In this document: positions 8,443-17,589 of the stretch, in pieces
Layout: every line of letters begins with the position of its first letter
Numbering within the stretch: the stretch's first letter is position 1
Source: Micromonospora_J zhanjiangensis
GTDB lineage: Bacteria > Actinomycetota > Actinomycetes > Mycobacteriales > Micromonosporaceae
Assembly: GCF_042650605.1 (NCBI RefSeq)
Contig: NZ_JBHSBN010000006.1
Coordinates: 248,001 to 312,000, forward strand
Direction: 5' to 3'
Length of the DNA stretch: 64,000 nt
Notes under the pieces: model-generated
What the model was told of the DNA's origin: nothing
The model's database searches: none
What the model saw: only the letters and a program-made list of their open reading frames with translations
Position numbers and translations under genes: made by a program

Positions 8443-11400
8443 ATGCGTCGCAGATCTCTGCTCATCGCCACGATCACGGGCGTGTTGATATCGCTCGGGC
8501 TCGTCCACCCCGCGTCGGCCGCCCCGGCCTTCCGCGCCCTGTTGTTCACCAAGACGGCCGGCTACCGGCACGACTCGATACCCGCCGGAATCTCCATGTT
8601 CCAGCAGCAGGCGGCGGCCAACAACTTCGAGCTCGTGCATACCGAGGACGCCAGCGTCTTCACCCCGGCCAACCTCGCCACCTTCGACGTCCTGATCATG
8701 TTCCAGACCTCGGGCATGGTGTGGACCACGGCGGCCCAACGCCAGGCGGTCGAGGGCTACCTCGCCAGCGGCAAGGGCATCGTCGCCGTCCACAACGCCA
8801 CCGACATGGGCATCGAGGGCGAGTACCCGTGGTGGGACCAGACCGTCAACGCCGGTGCCCACATGCCGGAGCACTCGCCCGGTGTGCTGCCCGGCACGGC
8901 CATCGTCGCCGACAAGCAGCACCCGTCGACGGCCAGCCTGCCGGACCGGTGGAACCGGAGCGAGGAGTGGTACAACTTCGACGCCAACCCGCGCGGCAAG
9001 GTCCACGTCCTGGTGACCGCCGACGAACGCACCTACAACCCGGGCGGCAAGGCGATGGGTCCGGACCACCCGATCTCCTGGTGCCGCAACGTCTCCGGCG
9101 GCCGGGTCTGGGCCACCGCCATGGGGCACGCGATCGAGTCCTACAGCGAGACGAACTTCCGCAACCACGTCCTCGGCGGGGTCAAGTGGGCGGCCGGCAA
9201 CGTGCCCGGGGAGTGCGGCGGCACCGTCTGGAGCAACTTCGAGAAGCGCACCCTCGACAACAGCACGCGCGACCCGATGGCGCTGGCCGTGGCCCCGGAC
9301 AAGCGGGTGTTCTACGTCCAGCGGGGCGGTCAGATCAAGATCTTCAAGCCGACCACGAACACGACGGTCACCGCCGGCACGCTCAGCGTCTACACCGGCG
9401 GCGAGGACGGCCTCACCGGGCTCGCGCTCGACCCGAACTTCGCCACCAACGGCTACCTGTACCTGTACCACTCGCCGGCGAGCAGTTCGACGGACGTCAA
9501 CCGGGTCTCCCGCTTCACGGTCAGCGGTGACACGGTGAACCTCTCCAGCGAAGTCAAGATCATCGACATCCCGGCGTACCGCGACCGGACGTTCCCGGAG
9601 CCCGGGCACACCGGCGGCTACATCGAGTTCGGCCCGGACGGCAACCTCTACATCGGCACCGGTGACGACACGCCGCCGAACCTCGACGCCAACTGGCAGG
9701 GCTACGCCCCGCTGGACTGGCGCCCCGGCAAGGCCAACCTCGACGCGGCCCGCAGCGCCGGCAACACCAACGACCTGCGCGGCAAGCTGCTCCGGATCCG
9801 GCCCTCGGCCAGCGGTGGTTACACCATCCCGGCCGGCAACCTCTACCCGGAGGGGACGGCGCAGACCCGCCCCGAGGTCTACGCGATGGGCTTCCGTAAC
9901 CCGTTCCGATTCTCCATCGACAAGGCCACCGGCTGGGTCTACCTCGCCGACTACGGGCCCGACCGGAACCCGCCGACCACCAACCGCGGCCCGGAAGGAC
10001 TGGTCGAGCTGAACGTCATCAAGTCCCCGGGCAACTACGGCTGGCCGTTCTGCCACGGCAACAACCAGCCGTACGCGCCGTACAACCCGGACACCAAGGT
10101 GGTCGGCGCCAAGTTCAACTGCAACGCGCCGGTCAACAACTCGCCCAACAACACCGGCCTGGTCAACCTCAAGCCGATCGTCATGCCGAACATGTGGTAC
10201 GGCTACCCGGCCTCGCCGGACTTCCCGGAACTCGGCTCCGGCGGCTCGGCACCCATGGGCGGCCCGGTCTACCGCTACGACCCGGCGAACCCGTCCACGA
10301 CGAAGTTCCCGCCGTACTACGACGGCGTGCACTTCTTCTACGAGTGGTCGCGCAACTACATCAAGGAGGTCCACTTCGACTCGACGACGGCGGTCACCCG
10401 GACCAACTCGTTCCTGCCCGGCGGGGGCTACCGCAGCCCGATGGACATGGAGTTCGGCCCGGACGGCTCGCTGTACCTGCTGGAGTGGGGCAGCAACTTC
10501 AACGGCGGCAACAACGACTCCGGCCTCTACCGGATCGACTACAAGCAGCAGCCGGGCGGTGGCACGCCGATCGCCAAGGCCACCGGCACGCCCACCAGCG
10601 GTAAGGCTCCGCTGACCGTCCAGTTCAGCAGCGCCGGCACGACCGACCCCGACGGCGGGACGCTCAGCTACCAGTGGACCTTCGGGGACGGTGGCACCTC
10701 CACGGAGGCCAACCCGTCGCACACCTACACCACCAACGGCAACTTCAACGCGCAGTTGAAGGTCACCGACAACACCAACAAGACCGGCTTCGCCAACGTG
10801 CAGATCACCGTCGGCAACACCACACCGGTGGTCACCATCACCGCCCCACCCGACGGCGGCATGCTCACCTTCGGCGACAAGGTGCCGTACAGCGTCAGCG
10901 TCACCGACCCGGACGGTGACCCGGTCGACTGCGCCAAGGTGTTCGTCAACCCGGCGCTCGGCCACGACGAACACCAGCACGAGACCACCGAATATCCCGG
11001 CTGCTCGGGCACCATCCCGACCAGCCTGCTCGGTGGACACCCGGACGGGGCCAACCTGTACTACGCGCTCAACGCCCGCTACACGGACAACGGCGGTCCC
11101 GGCGGGGCGGCCCCGCTCACCGGCTACGCGCGGGTGATCCTGCAGCCGAAGCACAAGCAGGCGGAGTACTTCACCGCCCAGTCCGGCGTCCAGGTCGTCG
11201 ACCAGGCCGGCGCGGAGAGCACCAAGCGGGTCGGGGACATCTCCAGCAACGACTGGGTGTCGTACAACCCGATGAGCCTGGCGGGGATCACCACCGTCAG
11301 CTACCGGGTGGCGTCGAGCGCCGCCGGCGGGACGATCGAGTTGCGGGCCGACTCGCCCACCGGCACGCTGCTGGCCACCACCTCGGTGCCGAGCACCGGC

Positions 11401-12003
11401 GGCTGGAACAACTACCAGTCCACGCCGCCGGTGAACGTCGCCGCGCTGGCCGGCAGCCACACGTTGTACATGGTGTTCAAGAACGCCAACAACACGTTCG
11501 ACCTCGACTCGTTCACCTTCGGCGGGGAGGGCGTCGGCCTGCCGGGCGACCCGAACCCGCCGGCTGACGGCGTGGCCGGCAAGACGTGGACCCTCACCGC
11601 CCAGCACAGCAACAAGCTGATGGACGTCAGCGGCGTCTCCACCGCCGACGGGGCCCAGGTCGTCCAGTGGGCGTCCACCGGTGGCAACAACCAGAAGTGG
11701 CAGGCCGTCGACGCCGGTGGCGGCGCGGTCTACCTGAAGGCGGTGCACAGCGGCAAGTGCCTCGACGTCACGGGAGGCTCCACGGCCCAGGGGACGTACC
11801 TGCAGCAGAGCACCTGCAACAACGGCAACCAGCAGAAGTTCACCGCGACCGCGACCGGCACCTCGGGCGTCTACACGGTGAAGAGCGTGCTGAGCGGGCT
11901 GTGTGTGGACGTGAACGGCGCGTCCACCGCCGACGGGGCGCGGCTGCTGCAGTGGGGTTGCAACGGCAACGGCAACCAGCGGTGGCGGTTCACCGCGGCA
12001 TAG
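8443..12003 (+). CDS. Secreted multidomain protein: ThuA, sorbosone dehydrogenase-like propeller, PKD, CBM6, ricin-B
   Basis: Exported 1,186-aa protein. It starts at ATG 8443 (AAGGAG seven bases upstream) with an Ala-cut signal peptide ending near PASAAP. Domains in order: ThuA-like (about 30-240, class I amidotransferase fold, seen in FRALLFTKTAGYRHDS and NATDMGIEGEYPWWDQ); PQQ/sorbosone-dehydrogenase beta-propeller (about 265-700, GEDGLTGLALDP, GPDGNLYIGTGD, FRNPFRFSID); PKD (about 704-790, QWTFGDGGTS); an Ig-like or GHDEHQH-containing module (about 797-905); CBM6-type lectin (about 906-1027); ricin-B trefoil (about 1046-1186, with three KCLDV/QW-type repeats). It probably acts on polysaccharide-derived sugars outside the cell and may supply the adjacent importer. 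Confidence 0.9.
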   Translation: MRRRSLLIATITGVLISLGLVHPASAAPAFRALLFTKTAGYRHDSIPAGISMFQQQAAANNFELVHTEDASVFTPANLATFDVLIMFQTSGMVWTTAAQRQAVEGYLASGKGIVAVHNATDMGIEGEYPWWDQTVNAGAHMPEHSPGVLPGTAIVADKQHPSTASLPDRWNRSEEWYNFDANPRGKVHVLVTADERTYNPGGKAMGPDHPISWCRNVSGGRVWATAMGHAIESYSETNFRNHVLGGVKWAAGNVPGECGGTVWSNFEKRTLDNSTRDPMALAVAPDKRVFYVQRGGQIKIFKPTTNTTVTAGTLSVYTGGEDGLTGLALDPNFATNGYLYLYHSPASSSTDVNRVSRFTVSGDTVNLSSEVKIIDIPAYRDRTFPEPGHTGGYIEFGPDGNLYIGTGDDTPPNLDANWQGYAPLDWRPGKANLDAARSAGNTNDLRGKLLRIRPSASGGYTIPAGNLYPEGTAQTRPEVYAMGFRNPFRFSIDKATGWVYLADYGPDRNPPTTNRGPEGLVELNVIKSPGNYGWPFCHGNNQPYAPYNPDTKVVGAKFNCNAPVNNSPNNTGLVNLKPIVMPNMWYGYPASPDFPELGSGGSAPMGGPVYRYDPANPSTTKFPPYYDGVHFFYEWSRNYIKEVHFDSTTAVTRTNSFLPGGGYRSPMDMEFGPDGSLYLLEWGSNFNGGNNDSGLYRIDYKQQPGGGTPIAKATGTPTSGKAPLTVQFSSAGTTDPDGGTLSYQWTFGDGGTSTEANPSHTYTTNGNFNAQLKVTDNTNKTGFANVQITVGNTTPVVTITAPPDGGMLTFGDKVPYSVSVTDPDGDPVDCAKVFVNPALGHDEHQHETTEYPGCSGTIPTSLLGGHPDGANLYYALNARYTDNGGPGGAAPLTGYARVILQPKHKQAEYFTAQSGVQVVDQAGAESTKRVGDISSNDWVSYNPMSLAGITTVSYRVASSAAGGTIELRADSPTGTLLATTSVPSTGGWNNYQSTPPVNVAALAGSHTLYMVFKNANNTFDLDSFTFGGEGVGLPGDPNPPADGVAGKTWTLTAQHSNKLMDVSGVSTADGAQVVQWASTGGNNQKWQAVDAGGGAVYLKAVHSGKCLDVTGGSTAQGTYLQQSTCNNGNQQKFTATATGTSGVYTVKSVLSGLCVDVNGASTADGARLLQWGCNGNGNQRWRFTAA

Positions 12004-12045
12004 CCGATCGGTCACGTCGGGGCGGCGGCCCCGGCACGGTCCGGA

Positions 12046-12090
12046 GAAGGCCGGCACCGGCTCCCAGCCAGGGGGCCGGTGCCGGCCTTC
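12046..12090 (+). terminator. Hairpin terminator after the ThuA multidomain gene
   Basis: Perfect 15-bp inverted repeat (arms 12046-12060 and 12076-12090, GAAGGCCGGCACCGG and its complement) with a 15-base loop, 43 bp past the stop codon. There is no T-tract, as is usual for actinomycete terminators. Confidence 0.8.
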
Positions 12091-12215
12091 CGCCGTCGAC
12101 GGCCCGCTCTTACCCGATCCGAACATCCGGTTGACGGTCCGCTCGCGCTGCCCGGCGATGCTGGCTCGGCACGGTCCCCACGACCCGGCGAGGAACGCCC
12201 CAGGAGAGGGAAACC

Positions 12216-12812
12216 ATGAACCGTTGGAAGATCGCTGTCACGACCGGGTTGCTGGCCGCCGTCGGCACGCTCGGGTTGGCCGGCTGCGGCACGGTCGGCG
12301 CCGCCCGGGACACCGCCCAGCAGGCCGCGGTCGACGTGGCCGCGGCGATGGGCGCGGACGGGCAGGCGCTCGCGGCGATGGGCTTCGACCCGGAGACGAT
12401 CGCGGCGGCCGACCCGGCCACGAACCCGTCCGCCACGCCGTCCGCCGGCTCCAGCGCCGGCCCCGGCAAGGCCGATCAGCGGGGCGAGGGTTGGCGCAAG
12501 CGCCACCAGGCGCGGGTGCTGCTGCGGAAGAACACGTTGCACGGCGAGGTGGTCGTGCAGACCAAGGACGGTACCAAGACGGTCGCCGTCCAACGCGGCA
12601 CGGTGACCGCGATCGACGACAAGTCGATGACCGTGAAGTCCACCGACGGCTTCACCATGACCTGGACCTTCGGCCCGGAGCTGAAGGTGGTCGAGAAGCG
12701 CACCACGATCCAGCCCGGCGACGTGAAGGTCGGCACGGAACTCGGCGTCGCCGGGACCAAGGACGGCGACAAGGGCGTCGCCCGCCTGGTGGTCGTCCCG
12801 AAGAAGAAGTAG
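12216..12812 (+). CDS. Small lipoprotein, beta-rich C-terminal domain
   Basis: Predicted lipid-anchored surface protein of 198 aa. ATG 12216 follows GGAGAGGG at a good distance. The N-terminus has a signal peptide with lipobox LAGC. Residues 25-85 are Ala/Thr/Ser-rich linker. The C-terminal half (about 95-195) is an alternating hydrophobic, strand-rich OB-like module: HGEVVVQ, KTVAVQRGTVTAID, KSMTVKSTDGFTMTWTF, VGTELGVAGT and ARLVVVPKKK. This resembles DUF5666-type domains by pattern, but I cannot assign a function. It is monocistronic, between two terminator-bounded units. Confidence 0.75.
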   Translation: MNRWKIAVTTGLLAAVGTLGLAGCGTVGAARDTAQQAAVDVAAAMGADGQALAAMGFDPETIAAADPATNPSATPSAGSSAGPGKADQRGEGWRKRHQARVLLRKNTLHGEVVVQTKDGTKTVAVQRGTVTAIDDKSMTVKSTDGFTMTWTFGPELKVVEKRTTIQPGDVKVGTELGVAGTKDGDKGVARLVVVPKKK

Positions 12813-12905
12813 GTGCCCGCTCCCGGCGCGGCATGGCTCGGGCGGGCCGGACCGGGGTCGCGGCTGCCGCACCGGCAGCGGCGACCCCACGTCATGCCGA
12901 ACCGG

Positions 12906-15038
12906 TCACCCGAGCGGCAGGGCGACGGTGACGACGCCGTCGGTGTCGACCCGCCAGCCCGGCGGGATCAGCGCGGCGCAGGTGCGCTGCGGCGCGGTGC
13001 AGATGACGGCGTCGACCGTGGTGGGCGGGTCCGCCGGCCGGTGCGGCAGGACCGACTGGAGCGGCACGATCTCCCGGTGGGCGGCGGGGTCCGACTGGAC
13101 CAGCAGCACCCACCACGGGTACTCCCAGTCGTCGTTGCCCTGGACCAGCCCGACCCGTCGGGCGCCCGCCGCCTCGACCCGGCCGGCCGCCCAGCGGTAC
13201 TCCGCCTCCCACTGCGGCCGCCGCAGGAAGCGCAGGTCCTCGTCCGACGTGGTCAGCACCGACCCGGCGCCGACCAGCCGGCGCGGGAACCCGTACGAGA
13301 CGGCCAGCACGCCGGCGAGCGCGGCGGTGGCCAGCACGGCGACGGCGGCGCCCGCGGCGACCGAGCGCCGGCCGGTCCCGGCCCGCCGGCGGAACAGCGC
13401 GTCCAGCCACACCCCGGCCAGCGGTACGGCGAGCACCAGCGCGTAGAGCAGCAGCCGGTTCCCCCACGGCTGCCACTTGATCATCGCGGCGTGCAGCAGG
13501 ACGGTGAGCACCACCGTCCCCGCGTACGCCCGCAGCACCCCGACGCTGCCCCGAGCGGCCCCGGCCGTCCCGGCCCCGGCCTCGCCCTCGGCCCCCTGAG
13601 CCTCGGCGGCCGTTGCCGGTGGATCGGCGGTGATCGCGCGGGGCCGGGCCAGTGCCAGCACCGCGCCGATCAGCGCCAGCGCCCCGGTGAGCGGGAAGGC
13701 CACCCGGTCCTCGTCCGGATACCAGGCCGGGACCGGGAAGGTGCTCTGGCCGAACGTGATCGCCCGGTCGTTGGGCGGCACCCCGACTAGGGTGGCGAAC
13801 CGTTCGATCGCCGTGGCGGAGGCGTGCCGCAGCGGTGCGAGCGGGGTGTCGAACGCGGTGTGCCCGATCCGCAGCAGGTTGACCGCGACGGCGGCCGGGT
13901 CGTGCCGCTGCATCGGGATCGAGTCCCGCAGCCGGGGCGGCCCGAGCGGGTTGCCGAACTCGGCCTGCACCCGCAGCAGGAACGGACCGGCGACCAACGC
14001 GGTGATCGCCAGCACGGCGGCCGACTGTCCGACGATCCGGACCACTCCCCGCCCCCGTCGTCCGGCGGACCCGGGCGGGCGCAGCGCCAGCCGGAGCTGG
14101 GCCAGACCCCAGAGCGCCAGCAGCGGGCCGGCCCCGATCATGCCGCTGGTCTTGGTGATCGTGGTCAACCCGGTCGCCACCCCCAACACCAGCACCGACG
14201 CGGTGTCGGCGACCCGGCGCAGGCCGTCCAGGACCAGCGTGCCGACGCAGCCCACCCAGGCGGCCACCACCAGGTCGGTCTGGGTACTGGTCGCCTGCAG
14301 GGCCACCATCGGGGTGCCGGCCACCAGGAAGGCGGTGATCAACTGGGCCCGGCGGGAGCCGCCGAGTTGCCCGGCGATCCGCGACGCCACCAGCACGCAG
14401 CCGATCCCGGCCGCCCACTGCACCAGGTTGTACAGCGCGTCGCCGCCGGTGAGCAGCCGCAGGTGCAACAGCAGGTACTCGGCGCCGGGCGGGATGGTCA
14501 CCTGCCGGTGGATGGCGGTCGGCCAGAAGTCGAGGCTGCCCTGGGCCACCCAGTGTTCCACCTTCGGCAGGTGGTACGTCTGCGAGTCGTAGTTGTTCGG
14601 CGGGGCGAGCAGCGCGACGACGAGTTCGGCGAGCAGCAGGACGCCGATGGTGGCGATCATGAACCGGTCGCCGCGGCCGTACGACCGCCACCGGTCGCGG
14701 AGCCGGAGCGGGCTGGGGGTCCACGGGTGCCGCCGTCGACGCCGGACGGCCAGCCCGACCGCCACGGCCAGGAAGACCAGCCAGCCGACCGCCACCGGGA
14801 GGGCGGTCAGGTCGCCGCGAGCGCCGAGCAGCTCGACCGAGAGCACCGCGAACAGTCCCGTACCCAGGGCGGCCCGGACCACCGCGAGCCGCACCGGCCC
14901 GACCACGTCGCCCTGGTCCGGCCGGCGTTCGGCGGTGCCGGCGGTCCGAGGACGGCTCGCGTACGTGAGTAGAAGCAGTGCGGCGGCCGGCGCCGCCACG
15001 AGCGGGGACCAAACGGCCGGCATGGCCGAAGTAAACAC
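12906..15038 (-). CDS. Integral membrane glycosyltransferase, GT39/ArnT-like
   Basis: Multi-pass membrane protein, about 710 aa, with a dozen or more hydrophobic helices and an acidic loop after an early helix (PPNNYDSQTYHLPKVEHW), the place where GT-C enzymes carry their catalytic Asp/Glu. This resembles the GT39/ArnT family that transfers sugars from polyprenyl-phosphate donors outside the membrane. The start is GTG 15038 with AGGA five bases upstream; ATG 15023 is the alternative. The open frame continues upstream but without ribosome site or membrane character. The divergent neighbour at 15193 encodes a dolichyl-phosphate-mannose-synthase-like GT2, so the two may form a lipid-linked sugar pathway. 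Confidence 0.78.
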   Translation of the reverse strand: MFTSAMPAVWSPLVAAPAAALLLLTYASRPRTAGTAERRPDQGDVVGPVRLAVVRAALGTGLFAVLSVELLGARGDLTALPVAVGWLVFLAVAVGLAVRRRRRHPWTPSPLRLRDRWRSYGRGDRFMIATIGVLLLAELVVALLAPPNNYDSQTYHLPKVEHWVAQGSLDFWPTAIHRQVTIPPGAEYLLLHLRLLTGGDALYNLVQWAAGIGCVLVASRIAGQLGGSRRAQLITAFLVAGTPMVALQATSTQTDLVVAAWVGCVGTLVLDGLRRVADTASVLVLGVATGLTTITKTSGMIGAGPLLALWGLAQLRLALRPPGSAGRRGRGVVRIVGQSAAVLAITALVAGPFLLRVQAEFGNPLGPPRLRDSIPMQRHDPAAVAVNLLRIGHTAFDTPLAPLRHASATAIERFATLVGVPPNDRAITFGQSTFPVPAWYPDEDRVAFPLTGALALIGAVLALARPRAITADPPATAAEAQGAEGEAGAGTAGAARGSVGVLRAYAGTVVLTVLLHAAMIKWQPWGNRLLLYALVLAVPLAGVWLDALFRRRAGTGRRSVAAGAAVAVLATAALAGVLAVSYGFPRRLVGAGSVLTTSDEDLRFLRRPQWEAEYRWAAGRVEAAGARRVGLVQGNDDWEYPWWVLLVQSDPAAHREIVPLQSVLPHRPADPPTTVDAVICTAPQRTCAALIPPGWRVDTDGVVTVALPLG

Positions 15039-15192
15039 GATCTTCCTGAGCCGCCCGACGTCGGATGCCCGGACGGCAGCCGCCCGACGTCGGATGCCCC
15101 GGACGGGCGTACCGGGACGGCGCTGGGCACGAGCGGCCGAGTGCGTCAGAGTACGCTGGGGCGGATATGCCGTCCGCACCCTGGAGACTCCA

Positions 15193-15903
15193 GTGAAGCT
15201 CTCGATCCTGATGCCCGTCTACAACGAGGAAGAACGCCTAGCGGACGCCCTCAAGCAGGCACTGGCGGTCGACTACCCGTGCGAGATCGAGCTGGTCGTC
15301 GTCAACGACGGTAGCCGGGACGGCACCGGGGAGATCCTCGGCCGGGCCGACGACACCCGGGTCCGGGTGATCACCCACCCGCGCAACGCCGGCAAGGGCG
15401 CGGCGATCAAGACCGCCGTGGACAGCGCCGAGGGTGAGTACATGGTCATCCTCGACGCCGACCTGGAGTACGACCCGCAGGACATCCCCAAGCTGCTCGA
15501 CCCGGTGCTGGACGGGCGGGCCACGGTCGTCTACGGAAATCGGACCTTCGGCAGCCACAGCGCCTACAGCTTCTGGTACGTGATGGGCAACAAGGCCGTC
15601 ACCACCGCCGCGAACATCCTCTACAACTCCTACATCGGCGACCTGGAGACCTGCTTCAAGCTCCTGCCGGTGGCGCTGTACCGGTCGCTCGACATCCGCT
15701 CCCGCGGCTTCGGCATGGAGGCCGAGGTGACCGGCAAGCTGCTGCGGCGCAAGATCCGCCCGTACGAGGTGCCGATCTCCTACCGCGCCCGTAACCGTGA
15801 AGAGGGCAAGAAGATCACCTGGAAGGACGGCGTCGAGGCGCTCTGGATCCTGGGCCGCGAGCGCGCCCGCCGCCAGGCCCGGGTCAGCCGAGGAACGCGC
15901 TGA
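15193..15903 (+). CDS. GT2 family glycosyltransferase (polyprenyl-phosphate sugar synthase-like)
   Basis: Cytosolic GT-A transferase, 236 aa. Characteristic segments are LMPVYNEE at the N-terminus, VVNDGSRDGT, the nucleotide-sugar and metal motif DADLEYDP (about residues 86-93), ETCFKLLP and SRGFGMEAEVTGKL. The length and motifs match dolichol/polyprenol-phosphate mannose synthase relatives without the C-terminal membrane domain. GTG 15193 is chosen because CTGGAG lies seven bases upstream and MKLSILMPVYN is the family N-terminus. It overlaps the convergent transketolase gene by 20 bp and is divergent from a GT39-like enzyme that could use its product. Confidence 0.88.
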   Translation: MKLSILMPVYNEEERLADALKQALAVDYPCEIELVVVNDGSRDGTGEILGRADDTRVRVITHPRNAGKGAAIKTAVDSAEGEYMVILDADLEYDPQDIPKLLDPVLDGRATVVYGNRTFGSHSAYSFWYVMGNKAVTTAANILYNSYIGDLETCFKLLPVALYRSLDIRSRGFGMEAEVTGKLLRRKIRPYEVPISYRARNREEGKKITWKDGVEALWILGRERARRQARVSRGTR

Positions 15904-16762
15904 TCGACCGGCGCAGCCCGGCCGCGTCCAGGCCGTGCCACCGGGCGTGGTCGGCCGGGGATCCGTAGCGCCGCAGGTCGGTGCGCTCCACGCCGAGGGC
16001 CAGCAACCGATGCGGTACGTCCCGCAGCGCCCGCCCGACGGCCGCGCTGGACGTGCCGGCCAGGTACGGCTCCACCAGCACCACCGCCGACCCGGCGAGT
16101 TCCCGCACGCCGGCGGCGTCCAACGGTCGGGGCGTGTGCGTGTAGCCGACCGTGACGTCCATGCCGGCGGTGGCGGCCAGGGTCGCCGTCAGCGTCGGCC
16201 CGACGGCCAGCACCAGCGGCGCGCCCGCGGTGCCCCGGCGCAGCACCCGGATCCGCCCGTCCCCGGGGTACGCCGCGTCGTTGGTCTGGGTGGACAACCG
16301 CAGGTAGACCGGCTCGTCACCGCCGACCGCGGCCCGCAGCAGCCCCGCCACCTCGTCCGGGTGCCCGGGCACGTGCACGGTCCAGTCGCCCAGCGTGTCG
16401 AACAGTGCCACGTCCCCCGGTGACATGTGCGTCCGGCCTGCCGCCGACCCGTCGTACGAGCCGCCGATGCTGACCAGCACCGCGCCGACGCCCTGGTGGT
16501 CGAGGTCGAGCTTGATCTGCTCGTACGCCCGGTCCACCAGGAACGTCGCGTAGCTGTGCACGATCGGGCGCAGCCCGGTCAGGGCGAGCCCGCCGGCCAC
16601 CCCGATCATGAGTTGTTCCCGGATCCCGACGTTGAGCACCCGGTCCGGGTGCCGTCGGGCGGCCGACGTGAACGAGGCGGCCGAGATGTCGGCCAGCACC
16701 AGCGCGCTGCGCGGGTCGTCGGCCAGCAGGTCGGTGGTGGTTTCGATGAACCGTTCCCGCAT
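15884..16762 (-). CDS. Transketolase, C-terminal (pyrimidine-binding and C) subunit
   Basis: Second half of a split transketolase, 292 aa. The pyrimidine-binding domain (about 1-160) has VGIREQLMIGVAGGLAL, with the catalytic glutamate that activates thiamine pyrophosphate, then SYATFLVDRAYEQIKLD and the GGSYDGSAAGRTHMSPGD loop. The C-terminal domain (about 175-290) follows. It is downstream of the N-terminal subunit gene with a 4-bp gap, so the two make the complete enzyme. Split transketolases in actinomycetes often serve specialised sugar or secondary metabolism rather than the core pentose pathway; the substrate is undetermined. Confidence 0.9.
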   Translation of the reverse strand: MRERFIETTTDLLADDPRSALVLADISAASFTSAARRHPDRVLNVGIREQLMIGVAGGLALTGLRPIVHSYATFLVDRAYEQIKLDLDHQGVGAVLVSIGGSYDGSAAGRTHMSPGDVALFDTLGDWTVHVPGHPDEVAGLLRAAVGGDEPVYLRLSTQTNDAAYPGDGRIRVLRRGTAGAPLVLAVGPTLTATLAATAGMDVTVGYTHTPRPLDAAGVRELAGSAVVLVEPYLAGTSSAAVGRALRDVPHRLLALGVERTDLRRYGSPADHARWHGLDAAGLRRSISAFLG

Positions 16763-16766
16763 CGGC

Positions 16767-17543
16767 TCAGCCCTTCGTGTTGATCTCGGCCACCACCACG
16801 TGCGGCCGGTCCGGTTGGCGCCGGTCGAGGCCGGCCTGGATGGCGTCGTGGTCCCGGCCGTCGACGGTGACGGCGGTCCAGCCGTTCACGGTGAACCGGG
16901 CGGCGATGCCGGCCGAGTTGGCCGACCGCGCGTGCCCACCCGCCGACAGTGGCACCGGCGCGCCTGCCGACAGTGGCATCGTGGCGCCCGCCGACCAGCC
17001 GTGCGTGGCCGACCGGTTGTCGATCACGATCGCGGTCAGGTTGCCCAGTCCGGTCAGCCCGGCGTACGCGATCGCCTCGTGGTTGGAGCCCTCGTCCAGC
17101 TCCGCGTCGCCCAGCAGGACGTACGCTCGGGGGGTCAGCAGTCCCTGGGCGCGCAGGCCGAGCAGCATCCCGACGGCCAGGCCGAGCCCGTGGCCGAGCG
17201 AGCCGGAGCCGATCTCGACGCCGGGCACCAGCACGCGGTCGGGGTGGTGCCCGAGGCGGCTGTCCCGCCCGGCGAGATCGTCCAGCCACTCCTCGGGGAT
17301 GAACCCCTTGGCGGCCAGGACGGCGTAGTAGGCGGCCGGACCGTGGCCCTTGGAGAGCACGAACCGGTCCCGGTCCAGCGCGTCGACGGTGTCCGGGGAC
17401 ACCCGCAGGACGCGGTCGTAGAGCACCCACAGCACGTCCAGTGTGGAATGGGCGCTCGGGCCGTGCTTCTCGTCGCCGGTGACCCGGCTCAGCAACCGCT
17501 CCAGCCGGTCCGTCGGCCGCGCGGTGGTCGTCGAGGTCGTCAT
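16767..17543 (-). CDS. Transketolase, N-terminal (TPP-binding) subunit
   Basis: First half of a split transketolase, 258 aa. The TPP/Mg motif is GDAELDEGSNHEAIAYAG followed by IVIDNR; FVLSKGHGPAAYY and GSGSLGHGLGLAVGM are also typical. ATG 17543 fits the family N-terminus better than the frame's first start at 17558. A short internal duplication (PLSAGAPVPLSAGG, from two copies of a GACAGTGGCA-containing unit at about 16940-16980) expands the loop after the TPP motif, which is unusual. A palindrome resembling a SoxR box lies 15 bp upstream of the start, shared with the divergent soxR. Confidence 0.9.
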   Translation of the reverse strand: MTTSTTTARPTDRLERLLSRVTGDEKHGPSAHSTLDVLWVLYDRVLRVSPDTVDALDRDRFVLSKGHGPAAYYAVLAAKGFIPEEWLDDLAGRDSRLGHHPDRVLVPGVEIGSGSLGHGLGLAVGMLLGLRAQGLLTPRAYVLLGDAELDEGSNHEAIAYAGLTGLGNLTAIVIDNRSATHGWSAGATMPLSAGAPVPLSAGGHARSANSAGIAARFTVNGWTAVTVDGRDHDAIQAGLDRRQPDRPHVVVAEINTKG

Positions 17544-17557
17544 GCGGATAGCCTGCA

Positions 17558-17576
17558 AGTTGAAGTCAACTTCAGC
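17558..17576. promoter_or_regulatory. SoxR-box-like palindrome
   Basis: TTGAAGTCAACTTCA (17560-17574) is a palindrome with arms TGAAGT/ACTTCA around CA. From memory of the family, SoxR operators have AAGT-ACTT half sites in this arrangement. It lies between the divergent transketolase genes and soxR, 14 bp before the soxR start, which fits autoregulation and possible control of the transketolase. Confidence 0.55.
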
Positions 17577-17589
17577 TCAATGAGGTGTG

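Noticed and set aside
7909..12126. A 1,405-codon leftward open frame
   Set aside because: It is the antisense shadow of the ThuA multidomain gene; high GC keeps the opposite frame open and its translation has no family pattern.
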